64,000 nucleotides of DNA from an uncultured Dialister sp. (lineage in GTDB: Bacteria > Bacillota_C > Negativicutes > Veillonellales > Dialisteraceae): assembly GCA_900557365.1 (NCBI GenBank), contig UPXR01000002.1, forward strand, positions 1 to 64,000, written 5' to 3'. Position numbers and translations under genes: made by a program. Shown piece after piece: positions 1 through 8,429 of the stretch; position 1 is the stretch's first letter, and every line of letters begins with the position of its first letter. The notes under the pieces are model-generated. The model made no database searches. It saw only the letters and a program-made list of their open reading frames with translations, and had not been told where the DNA came from.

Positions 1-601
1 ATTATAAAAAATATTTATAAGGGTTAAAAGAGGAAACTGTCTCTTCGCACCCCGATTTGGAGAAAAGGGTATGATTAAATAAAATTCAGGGAAACCTAAA
101 ACTGATGGAATGGGAGGAGAAGAGGAGAAAGGCTGCCCGGTCTGCTGCAGAAAAGGATAAATGGGGATGCATGCGCCCGAATGAGTGTGAATAAAGCCGT
201 ATAAGGAAGATTTATATATTTAGAAGTAAAGGAGAAAAAGCGAGAAAAACCGACATTTACCGCAAAAAAGCGGGATTCGTGAAAGCCGGGAGATGCAAAA
301 AAGCAGAAGCGGGAAATTTTGCCTAAAAAAAGCTAATATGCTATGTATTTTTGAAAAAATGATATAGATTTGATAGTATAAACCGCAGGCGCCCGCAATG
401 GGCAGTCTTTCAGAAAAAATGTGAGCCATACCCGCGGCTGTTGTGAAGGAGGATAGAGGTTTACCAGGGGATTCGGCAAAGGGAAATATTATTCAGTTTC
501 ATGCCATTTTATTTTCTTAAAATTCCCTTACCGGATAGCATATCCCGGAAAAGCATGAGGCGTACCTATGCTTTTCGAAAATTTACAGGAAGGTGAATGT
601 T
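1..601 (+). other. Gene-free region with long 5' leader of the first DASS transporter
   Basis: I see no credible coding sequence here. A sigma-A type promoter fits TTGAAA at 351-356 and TAGTAT at 374-379 (17-nt spacer), giving an untranslated leader of about 215 nt. The leader contains AAGGAGGATAG at 446-456, a short GGT/ACC inverted repeat just after it, and a hairpin around 550-578 (AAAAGCAT pairing with ATGCTTTT) directly before the ribosome binding site. Related elements precede the paralogue at 8430. Bases 1-350 are A/T and purine rich, and I see nothing else in them. Confidence 0.5.
351..379 (+). promoter_or_regulatory. Promoter of first DASS transporter
   Basis: The -35 box TTGAAA (351-356) and the -10 box TAGTAT (374-379) are separated by 17 nt. 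Transcription would start near 386. Confidence 0.5.
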
Positions 602-1891
602 TTGGATCCAGCTATTATCACTCTGTGCGTGCTGGCTGTAGCAGCATTTCTTTTCGTAACGGAACTCATTCCGTTGGCCGTTACCGCTATGGCAGCCTGC
701 ACCGCTCTGGGCATCCTGGGTGTACTCCCGAGCAAGGAAGTATATGCAGGTCTTTCTAACTCTACCGTTGTACTTTTCGGCGGTATGTTCGTTATCGGCG
801 CAGCTATGTTCAAGACCGGTCTTGCAGAAGCGATCGGCGTAGCTGTTGTAAAGAAAGCAGGAACGAATGAAGTTCCGCTGATGGCAGCTATCATGATCGT
901 TACGATCATCCTCTCTGCCGTATCCTCCAACACAGGTACGGTTGCCTGCCTGATGCCGGTTATCATCGGTATCTGCCAGGCAGCAAAGATTCCCGCATCC
1001 AAGGAACTGATGCCTCTGGCAATTGCTGCTAACGTAGGCGGCACCATTACCATGATCGGTACCCCGCCGAACGTTATCGTTACCGGCGCTCTGTCTGCAG
1101 CAGGACTTCCGACCTTCGGATTCTTCGAATTCGCTTTCATCGGTATCCCGCTGTCCATCATCATTACCATCTACACCCTGTTCGTAGGCCGTCATATGCT
1201 GCCGGTCAAGGAAACAGGCGCTATGGATGAAGCTGCTCTCAAGGCTGCAAAGGAAGAAGCAGGTGCTTCCGACGACAATGCTCCGAAGAGCAAGACAAAG
1301 ATGTGGATCTCCGGACTGATTCTTCTGGGCGTTGTTCTGTGCATGGCTCTTGACCTCAAGACCGTTCCGCTTCATACCGCTGCCGTAACCGGCGCTGTTC
1401 TCTGCGTCATCACCGGCTGCGTAAAGGAAAAAGAAGCTTATGCAGGCATTGACTGGGTAACCATTTTCCTGTTCGCAGGCATGCTTTCCGTAGCTGCTGC
1501 TATGGATAAGACCGGCGCAGGCAAGCTCATTGCCGACACCATTGTCAATATGATGGGCGAAAACCCGAACCCGTATGTACTGACCACGGTTCTGTTCCTG
1601 ATTTCCAACGTTCTGACTCAGTTCATGTCCAACACCGCATCTGCTGCTCTTCTCGCACCGATCGGTATTTCCATCGCGCAGTCCATCGGCTGCGATCCGA
1701 AGCCGGTTCTGATGGCTCTCGGCATTGCTGCTTCCATGGCATTTGCAACCCCGATGGCAACCCCGCCGAACACTCTGGTTCTCGGACCCGGCGGATTCTC
1801 TTTCAACGATTATGTTAAGACCGGTACTCCGCTGTGCATCATTGCTCTGGTAGTCAGCGTTGCTATTATTCCGATCTTCTGGCCGTTCTAA
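602..1891 (+). CDS. DASS/SLC13-family anion (carboxylate):sodium transporter, copy 1
   Basis: A 429-residue polytopic inner-membrane protein. It has the two SNT motifs of the divalent anion:Na+ symporter (DASS) family, SSNTGTV at about residues 108-114 and MSNTAS at about 342-347, each followed later by a TPPN motif. The TELIPLAVT start of the first helix is also typical. Likely substrates are di- or tricarboxylates taken up with Na+; the exact one cannot be read from sequence. The start is set at TTG 602: the ribosome binding site AGGAAGG (587-593) lies 8 nt upstream, and the paralogue at 8430 begins with ATG at the aligned codon. GTG 593 overlaps the binding site and is unlikely. A terminator follows at 1914. 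Codon use is strongly biased, suggesting high expression. Confidence 0.9.
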   Translation: MDPAIITLCVLAVAAFLFVTELIPLAVTAMAACTALGILGVLPSKEVYAGLSNSTVVLFGGMFVIGAAMFKTGLAEAIGVAVVKKAGTNEVPLMAAIMIVTIILSAVSSNTGTVACLMPVIIGICQAAKIPASKELMPLAIAANVGGTITMIGTPPNVIVTGALSAAGLPTFGFFEFAFIGIPLSIIITIYTLFVGRHMLPVKETGAMDEAALKAAKEEAGASDDNAPKSKTKMWISGLILLGVVLCMALDLKTVPLHTAAVTGAVLCVITGCVKEKEAYAGIDWVTIFLFAGMLSVAAAMDKTGAGKLIADTIVNMMGENPNPYVLTTVLFLISNVLTQFMSNTASAALLAPIGISIAQSIGCDPKPVLMALGIAASMAFATPMATPPNTLVLGPGGFSFNDYVKTGTPLCIIALVVSVAIIPIFWPF

Positions 1892-1913
1892 GATAAAAGA
1901 ATTAAGCCATAGA

Positions 1914-1940
1914 AAAGCGTCCCTTACGGGGCGCTTTTTT
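1914..1940 (+). terminator. Intrinsic terminator after DASS copy 1
   Basis: The stem is AAGCGTCCC-TTAC-GGGGCGCTT followed by a T-run. The same hairpin recurs after both near-identical beta-subunit genes (4036 and 11192). Confidence 0.9.
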
Positions 1941-2525
1941 GATGCCTGCCGACCAGGAAAGGGACGGATTACGGAATGGAGCTGTCGGGAACAGAAAGAA
2001 GCAGACCGCATCCGGCGGGGAAAAAGAAGTCCCGGTTTAAAGGGAAAAAACAGAGCGGAGAGCAGGGAAAGAACGGGAGCGGAAAGATACCTGGGGAGAG
2101 GGAAAGAAAAACGGAACGGGAATACAGAGGATTGTCCCTGTCCGGCGGGAAAAACAGCGGCATAAAAAGAGCTGAGGAGAAGATGAAACCGCAGAAAACA
2201 GTCATAAAAAGGAAACAAAGGTTATAAAATTTTTCTTACGTTTTTTAAGGATTGCGTTATAAAATGCTTTTGAAAATACGAAAAAAGGATGCAGAAACAG
2301 AAGTTTAGGGATATCTAATAAAGAGGAAGGGAGAATCGGCATCGGAAAGCGGGGCGGGAACGGCAAAAAGCGGTGAAAAAGGAAGAAAAAGAGAGAAAAT
2401 AGACTAAAACACAGCGGCATACTTTAAAGGAAGAAAGAGAATCCAGAAGAAATTCAGGGAATAACGGAAGAAAACAGGAGAAAAACATAGATATAAACCT
2501 AACAATACCACTGGTTACTATCTAT

Positions 2526-2554
2526 CTTTGAAAACAGCCGAAAATACCTGTAAA
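2526..2554 (+). promoter_or_regulatory. Promoter of small subunit/beta subunit pair, module 1
   Basis: TTGAAA at 2526-2531 and TAAAAT at 2549-2554 with a 17-nt spacer. It lies upstream of the 2733 gene and downstream of the transporter's terminator, so the pair has its own transcript. Confidence 0.45.
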
Positions 2555-2732
2555 ATAGCCTTAGGCGCCAACCAAGACAAAGAAAAGAAATCCCGGATTT
2601 TAAGAATCCTGACATCATTTATTCGTATTGATGAAAGAGGAGGGGAAAACGAAATCCTTTCCGCCGGGAAAACTCTGACGGAGTTTTGGTCAAATATCCA
2701 AAGTTGTTTATAGAAAGAAAGGCGGTACCTTC

Positions 2733-2858
2733 ATGGCATCTCCGAGCCCACTTTCCATTTGCCTGACGAATATGGTCATCGTCTTCGGGGTCCTGATTTT
2801 CCTGGCATTCGTTATCCAGCTGATCCATGTCATTGATCCCACGAAGAAAAAGAAATAA
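2733..2858 (+). CDS. 41-residue one-helix membrane protein, putative minimal OadG/MmdD-like subunit
   Basis: A very short gene encoding 41 residues: a polar start (MASPSPLS), one hydrophobic helix at about residues 9-32, and a basic end (DPTKKKK). Its start is supported by AAAGGCGG about 6 nt upstream. A homologue of 42 residues occupies the same place at 9881, and the conservation of frame, length and position argues that both are real. The gene lies 31 nt before a Na+-decarboxylase beta subunit. Gamma/delta subunits of such pumps also have an N-terminal helix but normally a longer soluble tail, so the assignment as a minimal gamma-type partner is inference from context. Confidence 0.7.
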   Translation: MASPSPLSICLTNMVIVFGVLIFLAFVIQLIHVIDPTKKKK

Positions 2859-2889
2859 TTAGAATCCAAAACAGATAGGAGAAACCACA

Positions 2890-4014
2890 ATGGACGGCTT
2901 TATGAGAGCTCTGACGTCCGTATGGACAGATTCCGGATTTTCCAACCTGACCATCGAGAACGTCATCATGATTCTTGTAGGCCTCGTACTTCTGTACCTG
3001 GCTATTGCAAAGGAATATGAACCTTTGCTTCTGATGCCGATCGCTTTCGGCGATATCATGGCAAACTTCCCGAACACGGGATTTGAAACCGATATGGGCG
3101 TTATGATGGCCATCGGTTTCGGTATTAAATACGAAATTTTCCCGCCGCTGATTTTCATGGGCGTAGGCGCAATGACAGACTTCGGTCCGCTGATTGCTAA
3201 CCCGAAGACCATGCTTCTCGGCGCAGCAGCACAGATCGGTGTATTCGTAGCCCTCGCAGGTGCAATGATGCTCGGCTTCAGCGTACAGGAAGCAGCATCC
3301 ATCGGCATCATCGGCGGCGCAGACGGCCCGACCTCCATTTACCTGACATCCAAGCTGGCTCCGCATCTTCTGGGCGCAGTAGCAGTAGCAGCATACTCCT
3401 ACATGTCCCTGGTTCCGCTGATTCAGCCCCCGGTTATGAAGCTCCTTACCACCAAGGAACATCGTAAGATTAAGATGACCAACCTTCGTCCTGTAACCCA
3501 TTTCGAAAAGGTAGCATTCCCGGTAGTTGTAGCAATCGTAGTATCCCTGCTGCTCCCGCCGGTAGCATCCCTGATGGGCATGCTCTGCCTGGGCAACCTG
3601 TTCGAAGTATCCGGAGTAACCGCTCGTCTGTCTGATACCGCGCAGAACGCACTGTGCAACATCGTTACCATTTTCCTGGCAACAGGCACAGGCCTGACGA
3701 TGACCGGCGACAAGTTCATCCGTGTACAGACCCTTGAAATCATCGCTCTGGGCCTGGTAGCATTCGCAGCAGGCACCGCAGGCGGCGTACTCTTCGGTCA
3801 GGTTATGAGAATTGCAAGCCACAACCAGGTAAACCCGCTGATTGGTTCCGCAGGCGTATCTGCAGTACCGATGGCAGCCCGTGTATCCCAGGTTGTAGGC
3901 CTGAAGGATAACCCGTCCAACTACCTGCTGATGCAGGCAATGGGCCCGAACGTAGCAGGCGTAATCGGAACGGCAGTAGCAGCCGGCACGATGCTCGCAC
4001 AGTTCGGAGGCTGA
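2890..4014 (+). CDS. Sodium ion-translocating decarboxylase beta subunit, copy 1
   Basis: A 374-residue integral membrane protein of the OadB/MmdB/GcdB family. This subunit carries out the decarboxylation of carboxybiotin coupled to Na+ export. Family landmarks are visible: GGADGPT at residues 142-148 with the functional Asp at 145, and [13 protein letters not shown] from Asn315 with Ser324, matching the known Na+/proton-binding Asn and Ser regions. The ribosome binding site AGGAG lies 8 nt upstream. The gene follows the 41-residue protein by 31 nt. It is identical in nucleotide sequence to the gene at 10046 from base 3007 to the end, with differences confined to the first ~117 nt. No alpha or biotin-carrier subunit is nearby, so the substrate (oxaloacetate, methylmalonyl-CoA, glutaconyl-CoA or malonate) cannot be decided. 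Confidence 0.93.
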   Translation: MDGFMRALTSVWTDSGFSNLTIENVIMILVGLVLLYLAIAKEYEPLLLMPIAFGDIMANFPNTGFETDMGVMMAIGFGIKYEIFPPLIFMGVGAMTDFGPLIANPKTMLLGAAAQIGVFVALAGAMMLGFSVQEAASIGIIGGADGPTSIYLTSKLAPHLLGAVAVAAYSYMSLVPLIQPPVMKLLTTKEHRKIKMTNLRPVTHFEKVAFPVVVAIVVSLLLPPVASLMGMLCLGNLFEVSGVTARLSDTAQNALCNIVTIFLATGTGLTMTGDKFIRVQTLEIIALGLVAFAAGTAGGVLFGQVMRIASHNQVNPLIGSAGVSAVPMAARVSQVVGLKDNPSNYLLMQAMGPNVAGVIGTAVAAGTMLAQFGG

Positions 4015-4035
4015 TTTCAGCCGAGAGAATAAAAG

Positions 4036-4062
4036 AAGCGTCCCTTACGGGGCGCTTTTTTT
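4036..4062 (+). terminator. Intrinsic terminator after beta subunit copy 1
   Basis: Stem AAGCGTCCC/GGGGCGCTT with TTAC loop and seven T. It lies inside the block identical to 11192-11218. Confidence 0.9.
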
Positions 4063-4243
4063 ATTGTACGGATTTCCTGTGCTTCCGGCCCTAGAAGGAA
4101 AAATGGCCGGGGAAAGGAGCTGTGCCGGTAGGATCAGCATGCGCAGTACGCATGGCAGATCATGTGCAGCAGGTATTTTGGCGGAATCTTTATGGATGAT
4201 ATACTACGAATAAGGGAAGGAGTATATTTTTTCGGAGGAGATC

Positions 4244-5515
4244 ATGAAAACGAATGTCCGCACCTATGCGGTGCCGCTGCCGGGCTTTGCAGCAGTCGGG
4301 CGCACATTGATGGCTTTGCTTCTTGCTGCGGTCTATTGGACGGATGTCCGGCAGTATTTCGGTTCGTCCAGCCCGCCGCGGCTGGTCTTTGCCGTTTCGG
4401 CGCTTCTTGTGCCGGCATCCGCTTATTTTTATATACTGGTGCGCCGGTTCTGGGGAATTGCACTGGCAAAACGAAGCTGCCGGATACAGGAATCAGCAGC
4501 TCTCGTCACAGCGACAGCAGTACTTGTGCCGTCCATGCAGATTTTCGGCACGCCGATCCTGCTGGTGCTCCATGTAGTGGTTCTCGGTCTTTTGATGGAG
4601 CTGCTGTACGGTCTGTCTGTACGGCTGGGATGGGGAAGGGTCCGGCTGTGGCGTATGCTTTATCTGTCGGGGGTTATCCCTCTGGCTGGGGTGCTCCTTC
4701 TCGGCGGTTTCGGAGCTGTGAATATTCGCCGTCCTGTAGTTACAGAATATACTGTAACTACGGATAAGCCGCTCCCGCCGGACGGCTACACCATTGCGCT
4801 GATTACGGATCTGCATTACGGAAATGCGCTGACTGCGGAAGATTTGTCAACTGATGTGCGTACCTTGGCATCGTTCCGCCCGAATCTGGTCCTTCTCGGC
4901 GGAGACATTGTGGATGAACGCACGGACCGGAAGAAAATGAAAGAGGCCTTTGCTCTTCTGTCCCGGATTCCTGTGGGAGACGGCACGTACTATGTGTACG
5001 GCAACCATGACAAGGCGCTTTATACGTCGAAGCCGGCTTTTACACCGGGTGAGCTGGCGGAAACCGTCGAAGCGGCAGGAATTTCCATTCTGGAAGACCG
5101 GTCGGCGGTTCTTCCCTCAGGGATGACCGTCACCGGGCGGCAGGATCGTTCGGATCCGATGCGAACCGGCGTGCCGCGGGCTGATGCGGCATCGCTTATG
5201 GAGGGACTTGATCCGCAGGCATACCATATTCTGTTGGATCATCAGCCCCGGGAATTTGAAGCCAATGCTGCAGCAGGATATGATCTCATGCTGTCCGGGC
5301 ACACCCATTCCGGACAGATCTGGCCGCTAGGGCTTCTGGTGGAAGCGCTTGACCTCGGGACGATTCTCTACGGACATGAGATTCGCGGCGGCATGGATGT
5401 CATTGTCAGCTCCGGTCTGGCAGGATGGGGGTATCCGATCCGTACGGAAGGGCACAGTGAAGCCGTAATCATCCGTATAGTCAATCCGGCGCAGGGACGG
5501 TCTGCAGAGAATTAA
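4244..5515 (+). CDS. Membrane-anchored calcineurin-like metallophosphoesterase
   Basis: 423 residues. The first ~165 residues hold four or five hydrophobic segments. The rest is a calcineurin-like phosphoesterase domain with the usual metal-binding series: TDLHYG near 188, GGDIVDE near 220, YGNHD near 254, LDHQP near 332 and SGHTHSGQ near 353. The architecture resembles YkuE/YaeI-type enzymes linked to lipid or envelope phosphoester hydrolysis; the substrate here is unknown. The start has a good ribosome binding site (CGGAGGAG, 5 nt upstream). A DUF362 lipoprotein and a permease follow closely in the same direction, so the three probably form a transcript. Confidence 0.88.
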   Translation: MKTNVRTYAVPLPGFAAVGRTLMALLLAAVYWTDVRQYFGSSSPPRLVFAVSALLVPASAYFYILVRRFWGIALAKRSCRIQESAALVTATAVLVPSMQIFGTPILLVLHVVVLGLLMELLYGLSVRLGWGRVRLWRMLYLSGVIPLAGVLLLGGFGAVNIRRPVVTEYTVTTDKPLPPDGYTIALITDLHYGNALTAEDLSTDVRTLASFRPNLVLLGGDIVDERTDRKKMKEAFALLSRIPVGDGTYYVYGNHDKALYTSKPAFTPGELAETVEAAGISILEDRSAVLPSGMTVTGRQDRSDPMRTGVPRADAASLMEGLDPQAYHILLDHQPREFEANAAAGYDLMLSGHTHSGQIWPLGLLVEALDLGTILYGHEIRGGMDVIVSSGLAGWGYPIRTEGHSEAVIIRIVNPAQGRSAEN

Positions 5516-5548
5516 CCGGCATACAGGCCGGAGAAAAGGAGGAAGCTT

Positions 5549-6553
5549 ATGAAAAAGGCAGTAAAATGGCTCGCCGCGGCAGCGGCGGCTGCTGCATTCT
5601 GTACAGCAGGGTGCGGAGTGCTGGCACAGAAAGAAGCGGCTGCGCCGGAAAGGCCTGCCCCGGCGGTGGAAAGTCATGCCGTACAGGCGGAAGACGCGCC
5701 TGCAGTGTACATGACCCGGGATATTTCTCCTCAGGGACTCATGGCAGTTTACCAGGCCATGGGATGGACTCCAACGGGAAAAGTCGGAGTGAAGCTCTCT
5801 ACAGGAGAACCGCCGGCGAGCCACTATCTTAATCCTGCGCTCATCGGGGATCTTGTGCATAAGGTGGACGGGGTTATCGTGGAGTGCAATACTGCCTACG
5901 GAGGTGCCCGGGCATCCACTGCCATGCATCGGCAGGTAGCGGAGGATCACGGATTCACCGCCATTGCAGAAGTGGATATTATGGATGAGGAAGGCTCTAT
6001 GGCGATTCCGGTAGCAAACGGTTTTCATCTGAAGGAAAACTATGTGGGCACCCATTTTGCCGATTACGATTCCTATCTGGTACTGTCTCATTTCAAGGGG
6101 CATGCGATGGCGGGCTTCGGCGGAGCCATCAAAAATATTTCCATCGGCTTCGGTTCCGGTGAGGGCAAAAGCTGGATTCATAGTGCAGGGACGAGCCGCA
6201 GCGGCATTGCCGGGGATCAGGATGATTTTCTTGAATCCATGGCAGATGCGGCAAAATCGGTTTCGGATTATCTCGGCGGAGGAGAACGCATCGCCTACGT
6301 GAGCGTCATGAACAATCTTTCTGTAGACTGTGACTGCGACGGCCATGCGGCAGCGCCGGATATGCATGATATCGGCATCCTGGCATCCACAGATCCGGTA
6401 GCGCTTGATCAGGCCTGCATTGATCTTGTATACAGCGCACCGGACAGTGCTTCTCTGGTGGAACGCATTGAAAGCCGGAACGGTCTTCATACACTGGAGG
6501 CCGCGGAAGCTATCGGACTCGGCAGCCGTTCCTACCGGCTGGTACAGATCTGA
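5549..6553 (+). CDS. DUF362 domain lipoprotein
   Basis: 334 residues with a lipoprotein signal: basic start, Ala-rich helix, and TAGC ending at Cys22. From about residue 50 the protein matches DUF362, a family of unknown biochemical role sometimes associated with iron-sulfur proteins. It is a paralogue of the gene at 18957, sharing segments such as YxTRDxSxxGL, GxxAVK/GVKL(S/H)TGE, SVxCDCxGxAA and ALDQAC/AVDQAC. That paralogue lacks a signal peptide, so the two probably act on different sides of the membrane. The ribosome binding site is AAAGGAGG. The stop overlaps the ATG of the next gene (ATGA-type overlap at 6551-6555), implying translational coupling with the permease. Confidence 0.8.
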   Translation: MKKAVKWLAAAAAAAAFCTAGCGVLAQKEAAAPERPAPAVESHAVQAEDAPAVYMTRDISPQGLMAVYQAMGWTPTGKVGVKLSTGEPPASHYLNPALIGDLVHKVDGVIVECNTAYGGARASTAMHRQVAEDHGFTAIAEVDIMDEEGSMAIPVANGFHLKENYVGTHFADYDSYLVLSHFKGHAMAGFGGAIKNISIGFGSGEGKSWIHSAGTSRSGIAGDQDDFLESMADAAKSVSDYLGGGERIAYVSVMNNLSVDCDCDGHAAAPDMHDIGILASTDPVALDQACIDLVYSAPDSASLVERIESRNGLHTLEAAEAIGLGSRSYRLVQI

Positions 6554-7473
6554 TGGAAGCAGTACTGCATCGGGAATTTGTTTACCTCTGGTATTATGTC
6601 GCTGTCCAGGCGGATCAAATTCTCAGCTATTGGATTTTGGGAATCGTTATAGGCTCGGCGGTGTCTGTTTTCGGCAGAGAAAGGATTCACCGGCTGTTCG
6701 GACGGATGCAGGGGGAGCAGCTTGGGCTCTTTGGCCTTCTGCCGGCCGGTGTGCTGGGCATCCTGTCGCCGCTCTGCATGTACGGAACCATTCCTATTGC
6801 GGCGTCCTTTGCGGCACGGGGCATGCGGGAGGACTGGCTGGCGGCATTCATGATGTCGTCGGTGCTGCTGAATCCGCAGCTTCTTCTGTACAGCGCAGTT
6901 CTGGGGACGCCGCTCCTGCTGGTACGTTTTGTGTCCTGTCTTCTTTGCGGGATAGCAGCGGGATATCTGGTAAACCGCTTCTATACCCGGCGGGGCCGCC
7001 GCTTTTTCCTGTTTGACGGGTTTACGGAGCCGGAGAATCATGATACCGATCCGAACCGGCTGCGGCGGTTTCTGAAAAATGTCGGCCGCAACGTGCGCGC
7101 CACCGGCGGTTATTTCCTGCTGGGCATCGTGCTGGCAGCACTTTTTCAGCGCTATGTGCCGGCAGAGGCGTTTGCAGGACTCTTCGGCCGGGAAAATGAA
7201 GGGCTCGGGCTTCTTTTGGCTGCAGCTGCCGGTGTGCCGCTTTACGTATGCGGCGGAGGGACTGTACCGCTTCTGCAGGCGTGGCTTCTGAGCGGCATGA
7301 GTCCAGGCAGTGCGGCGGTCTTTATGATTACCGGCCCGGCCACGAAGATTACCAATCTGAGTGCCCTGAAAAGCTGCCTCGGCAGCGGGCATTTTTTCCG
7401 GTACATTCTGTTTGTTCTTCTCTTTTCTCTGGCGGCGGGTCAGATAACAGATTGGTGGATGCCCTGGCTGTGA
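6553..7473 (+). CDS. YraQ/UPF0718-type permease
   Basis: 306 residues with about eight membrane segments in two halves separated by a polar loop near residues 160-180. It resembles the UPF0718/YraQ permease family (DUF318), which includes the ArsP group. The repeated motif with a conserved Pro-Leu-Cys (SPLCMYGTIP near residue 75) and its second-half counterpart (GVPLYVCGGGTVP near 228-240) are typical. The substrate is unknown. It overlaps the preceding DUF362 gene by one base, so both are likely made together. The gene ends before a clear terminator at 7501. Confidence 0.75.
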   Translation: MEAVLHREFVYLWYYVAVQADQILSYWILGIVIGSAVSVFGRERIHRLFGRMQGEQLGLFGLLPAGVLGILSPLCMYGTIPIAASFAARGMREDWLAAFMMSSVLLNPQLLLYSAVLGTPLLLVRFVSCLLCGIAAGYLVNRFYTRRGRRFFLFDGFTEPENHDTDPNRLRRFLKNVGRNVRATGGYFLLGIVLAALFQRYVPAEAFAGLFGRENEGLGLLLAAAAGVPLYVCGGGTVPLLQAWLLSGMSPGSAAVFMITGPATKITNLSALKSCLGSGHFFRYILFVLLFSLAAGQITDWWMPWL

Positions 7474-7500
7474 ATGCGCTTGAAAAGTAAAAAATAAGAA

Positions 7501-7532
7501 ACACGCACTCTGCAGAGTCTGCGTGTTTTTTT
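7501..7532 (+). terminator. Intrinsic terminator
   Basis: ACACGCA pairs with TGCGTGT around a CTCTGCAGAGTC centre, followed by seven T. It closes the phosphoesterase-DUF362-permease unit. Confidence 0.88.
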
Positions 7533-8429
7533 GCATTTTCTTCGAAGAGGATTCGGACACTGCGCAGAATTTCCGGCAGCAGTTCTTCCTTTCGGTTCGG
7601 TTTTCGTTATGGGCCGGAGACGGTCATTGATTCCCGAACCGATTCCGGATGTTCCTGCCCGGACCTTTTACAGCAGGATTGCCCGCAAGGCGGCATTTGC
7701 TGATGAAGCCCGACTGCTCCTGACGTTTCGGGACTCTTCATGTGAGGACAGGGAATCCGGACAAAGAATCGGATTCGGAGAGAACCTTGCTTATAGCCTG
7801 TTTTTATAAAGAACAATAGAAAAAATATAAAACGGAAGACGATGATAAGCATTTGCAACAAATAAGAAATGAAGGACTCAGGATAAAAGGAGAATCTGTA
7901 CGGCAGAGAATCGGAATGTTTTAAAAATACAGGAGAAGCGGAGATTGCTTTGTAGTTTCTGTATTATTCCGAAATCGGATTTCAGGAAATGCAAATTATT
8001 TGTATTTAAAACGAGAAGAAAACAGTGGGAAGAAAAAGGGTCATCCGCCTTCTTCTTTTCGGAAAAGAAGTATTTTAAGCAGGGGTTGGAAGAGGCCTGT
8101 TTCGGGATTTCGCCGTATTGCTTTTCCGGAATACATAGTTACAATAAACATAGGTGCCTATGGAACTTTAGGGAGACCTAGAAAATCAATTTCCGGTTCT
8201 GTAGCAGAGTCTCTCCCACAGACGTTAAAGAAAGGAGGATAGCAGGTTCACCTGGGAAGGTTATGTTTTCCGGCTGAAAATGGGATTCACGGAATACAGC
8301 TATTATTTTGACAACTTTATAAGAAGTGATGAATCCTTCATTCTTCCGGAAAGATCCCTCTATCGGAAAAGCCCGTGCACCGCGGCTTTCCCCCTCGGAA
8401 GGAAAAGCCTATTAAGGAAGGTGAAAATT
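7533..8429 (+). other. Gene-free region with leader of the second DASS transporter
   Basis: No reading frame here has a supported start or recognisable product. A promoter at 8118-8145 yields a leader of roughly 280 nt. It contains AAGGAGGATAG (8232-8242) followed by the palindrome CAGGTTCACCTG, and a GGAAAAGCC/GGCTTTCC hairpin around 8364-8392, mirroring the leader of the first transporter. A reading frame that would extend the transporter to 8280 is not conserved in copy 1 and has no ribosome binding site. Confidence 0.5.
8118..8145 (+). promoter_or_regulatory. Promoter of second DASS transporter
   Basis: TTGCTT at 8118-8123 and TACAAT at 8140-8145 with a 16-nt spacer; transcription would start near 8152. 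Confidence 0.5.

Larger units (their letters stand above)
1892..2732. other. Gene-free spacer between transporter and small subunit, module 1
   Basis: After the terminator at 1914-1940 this spacer is purine rich and holds no reading frame I can support. A promoter for the next two genes fits TTGAAA (2526-2531) and TAAAAT (2549-2554) with 17 nt between them. This leaves a leader of about 170 nt that contains a small hairpin (ACTC/GAGT) near 2670-2687. The corresponding spacer in module 2 is only 161 nt. Confidence 0.5.

Noticed and set aside
566..2218. A 550-codon minus-strand frame opposite the first DASS gene, and a similar one at 8412-9779
   Set aside because: Both are shadows of the two paralogous transporters; their similarity to each other only reflects the sense genes.
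8280..8429. 50-residue N-terminal extension of the second DASS transporter
   Set aside because: No ribosome binding site at 8280, not present in copy 1, and an excellent binding site precedes ATG 8430.
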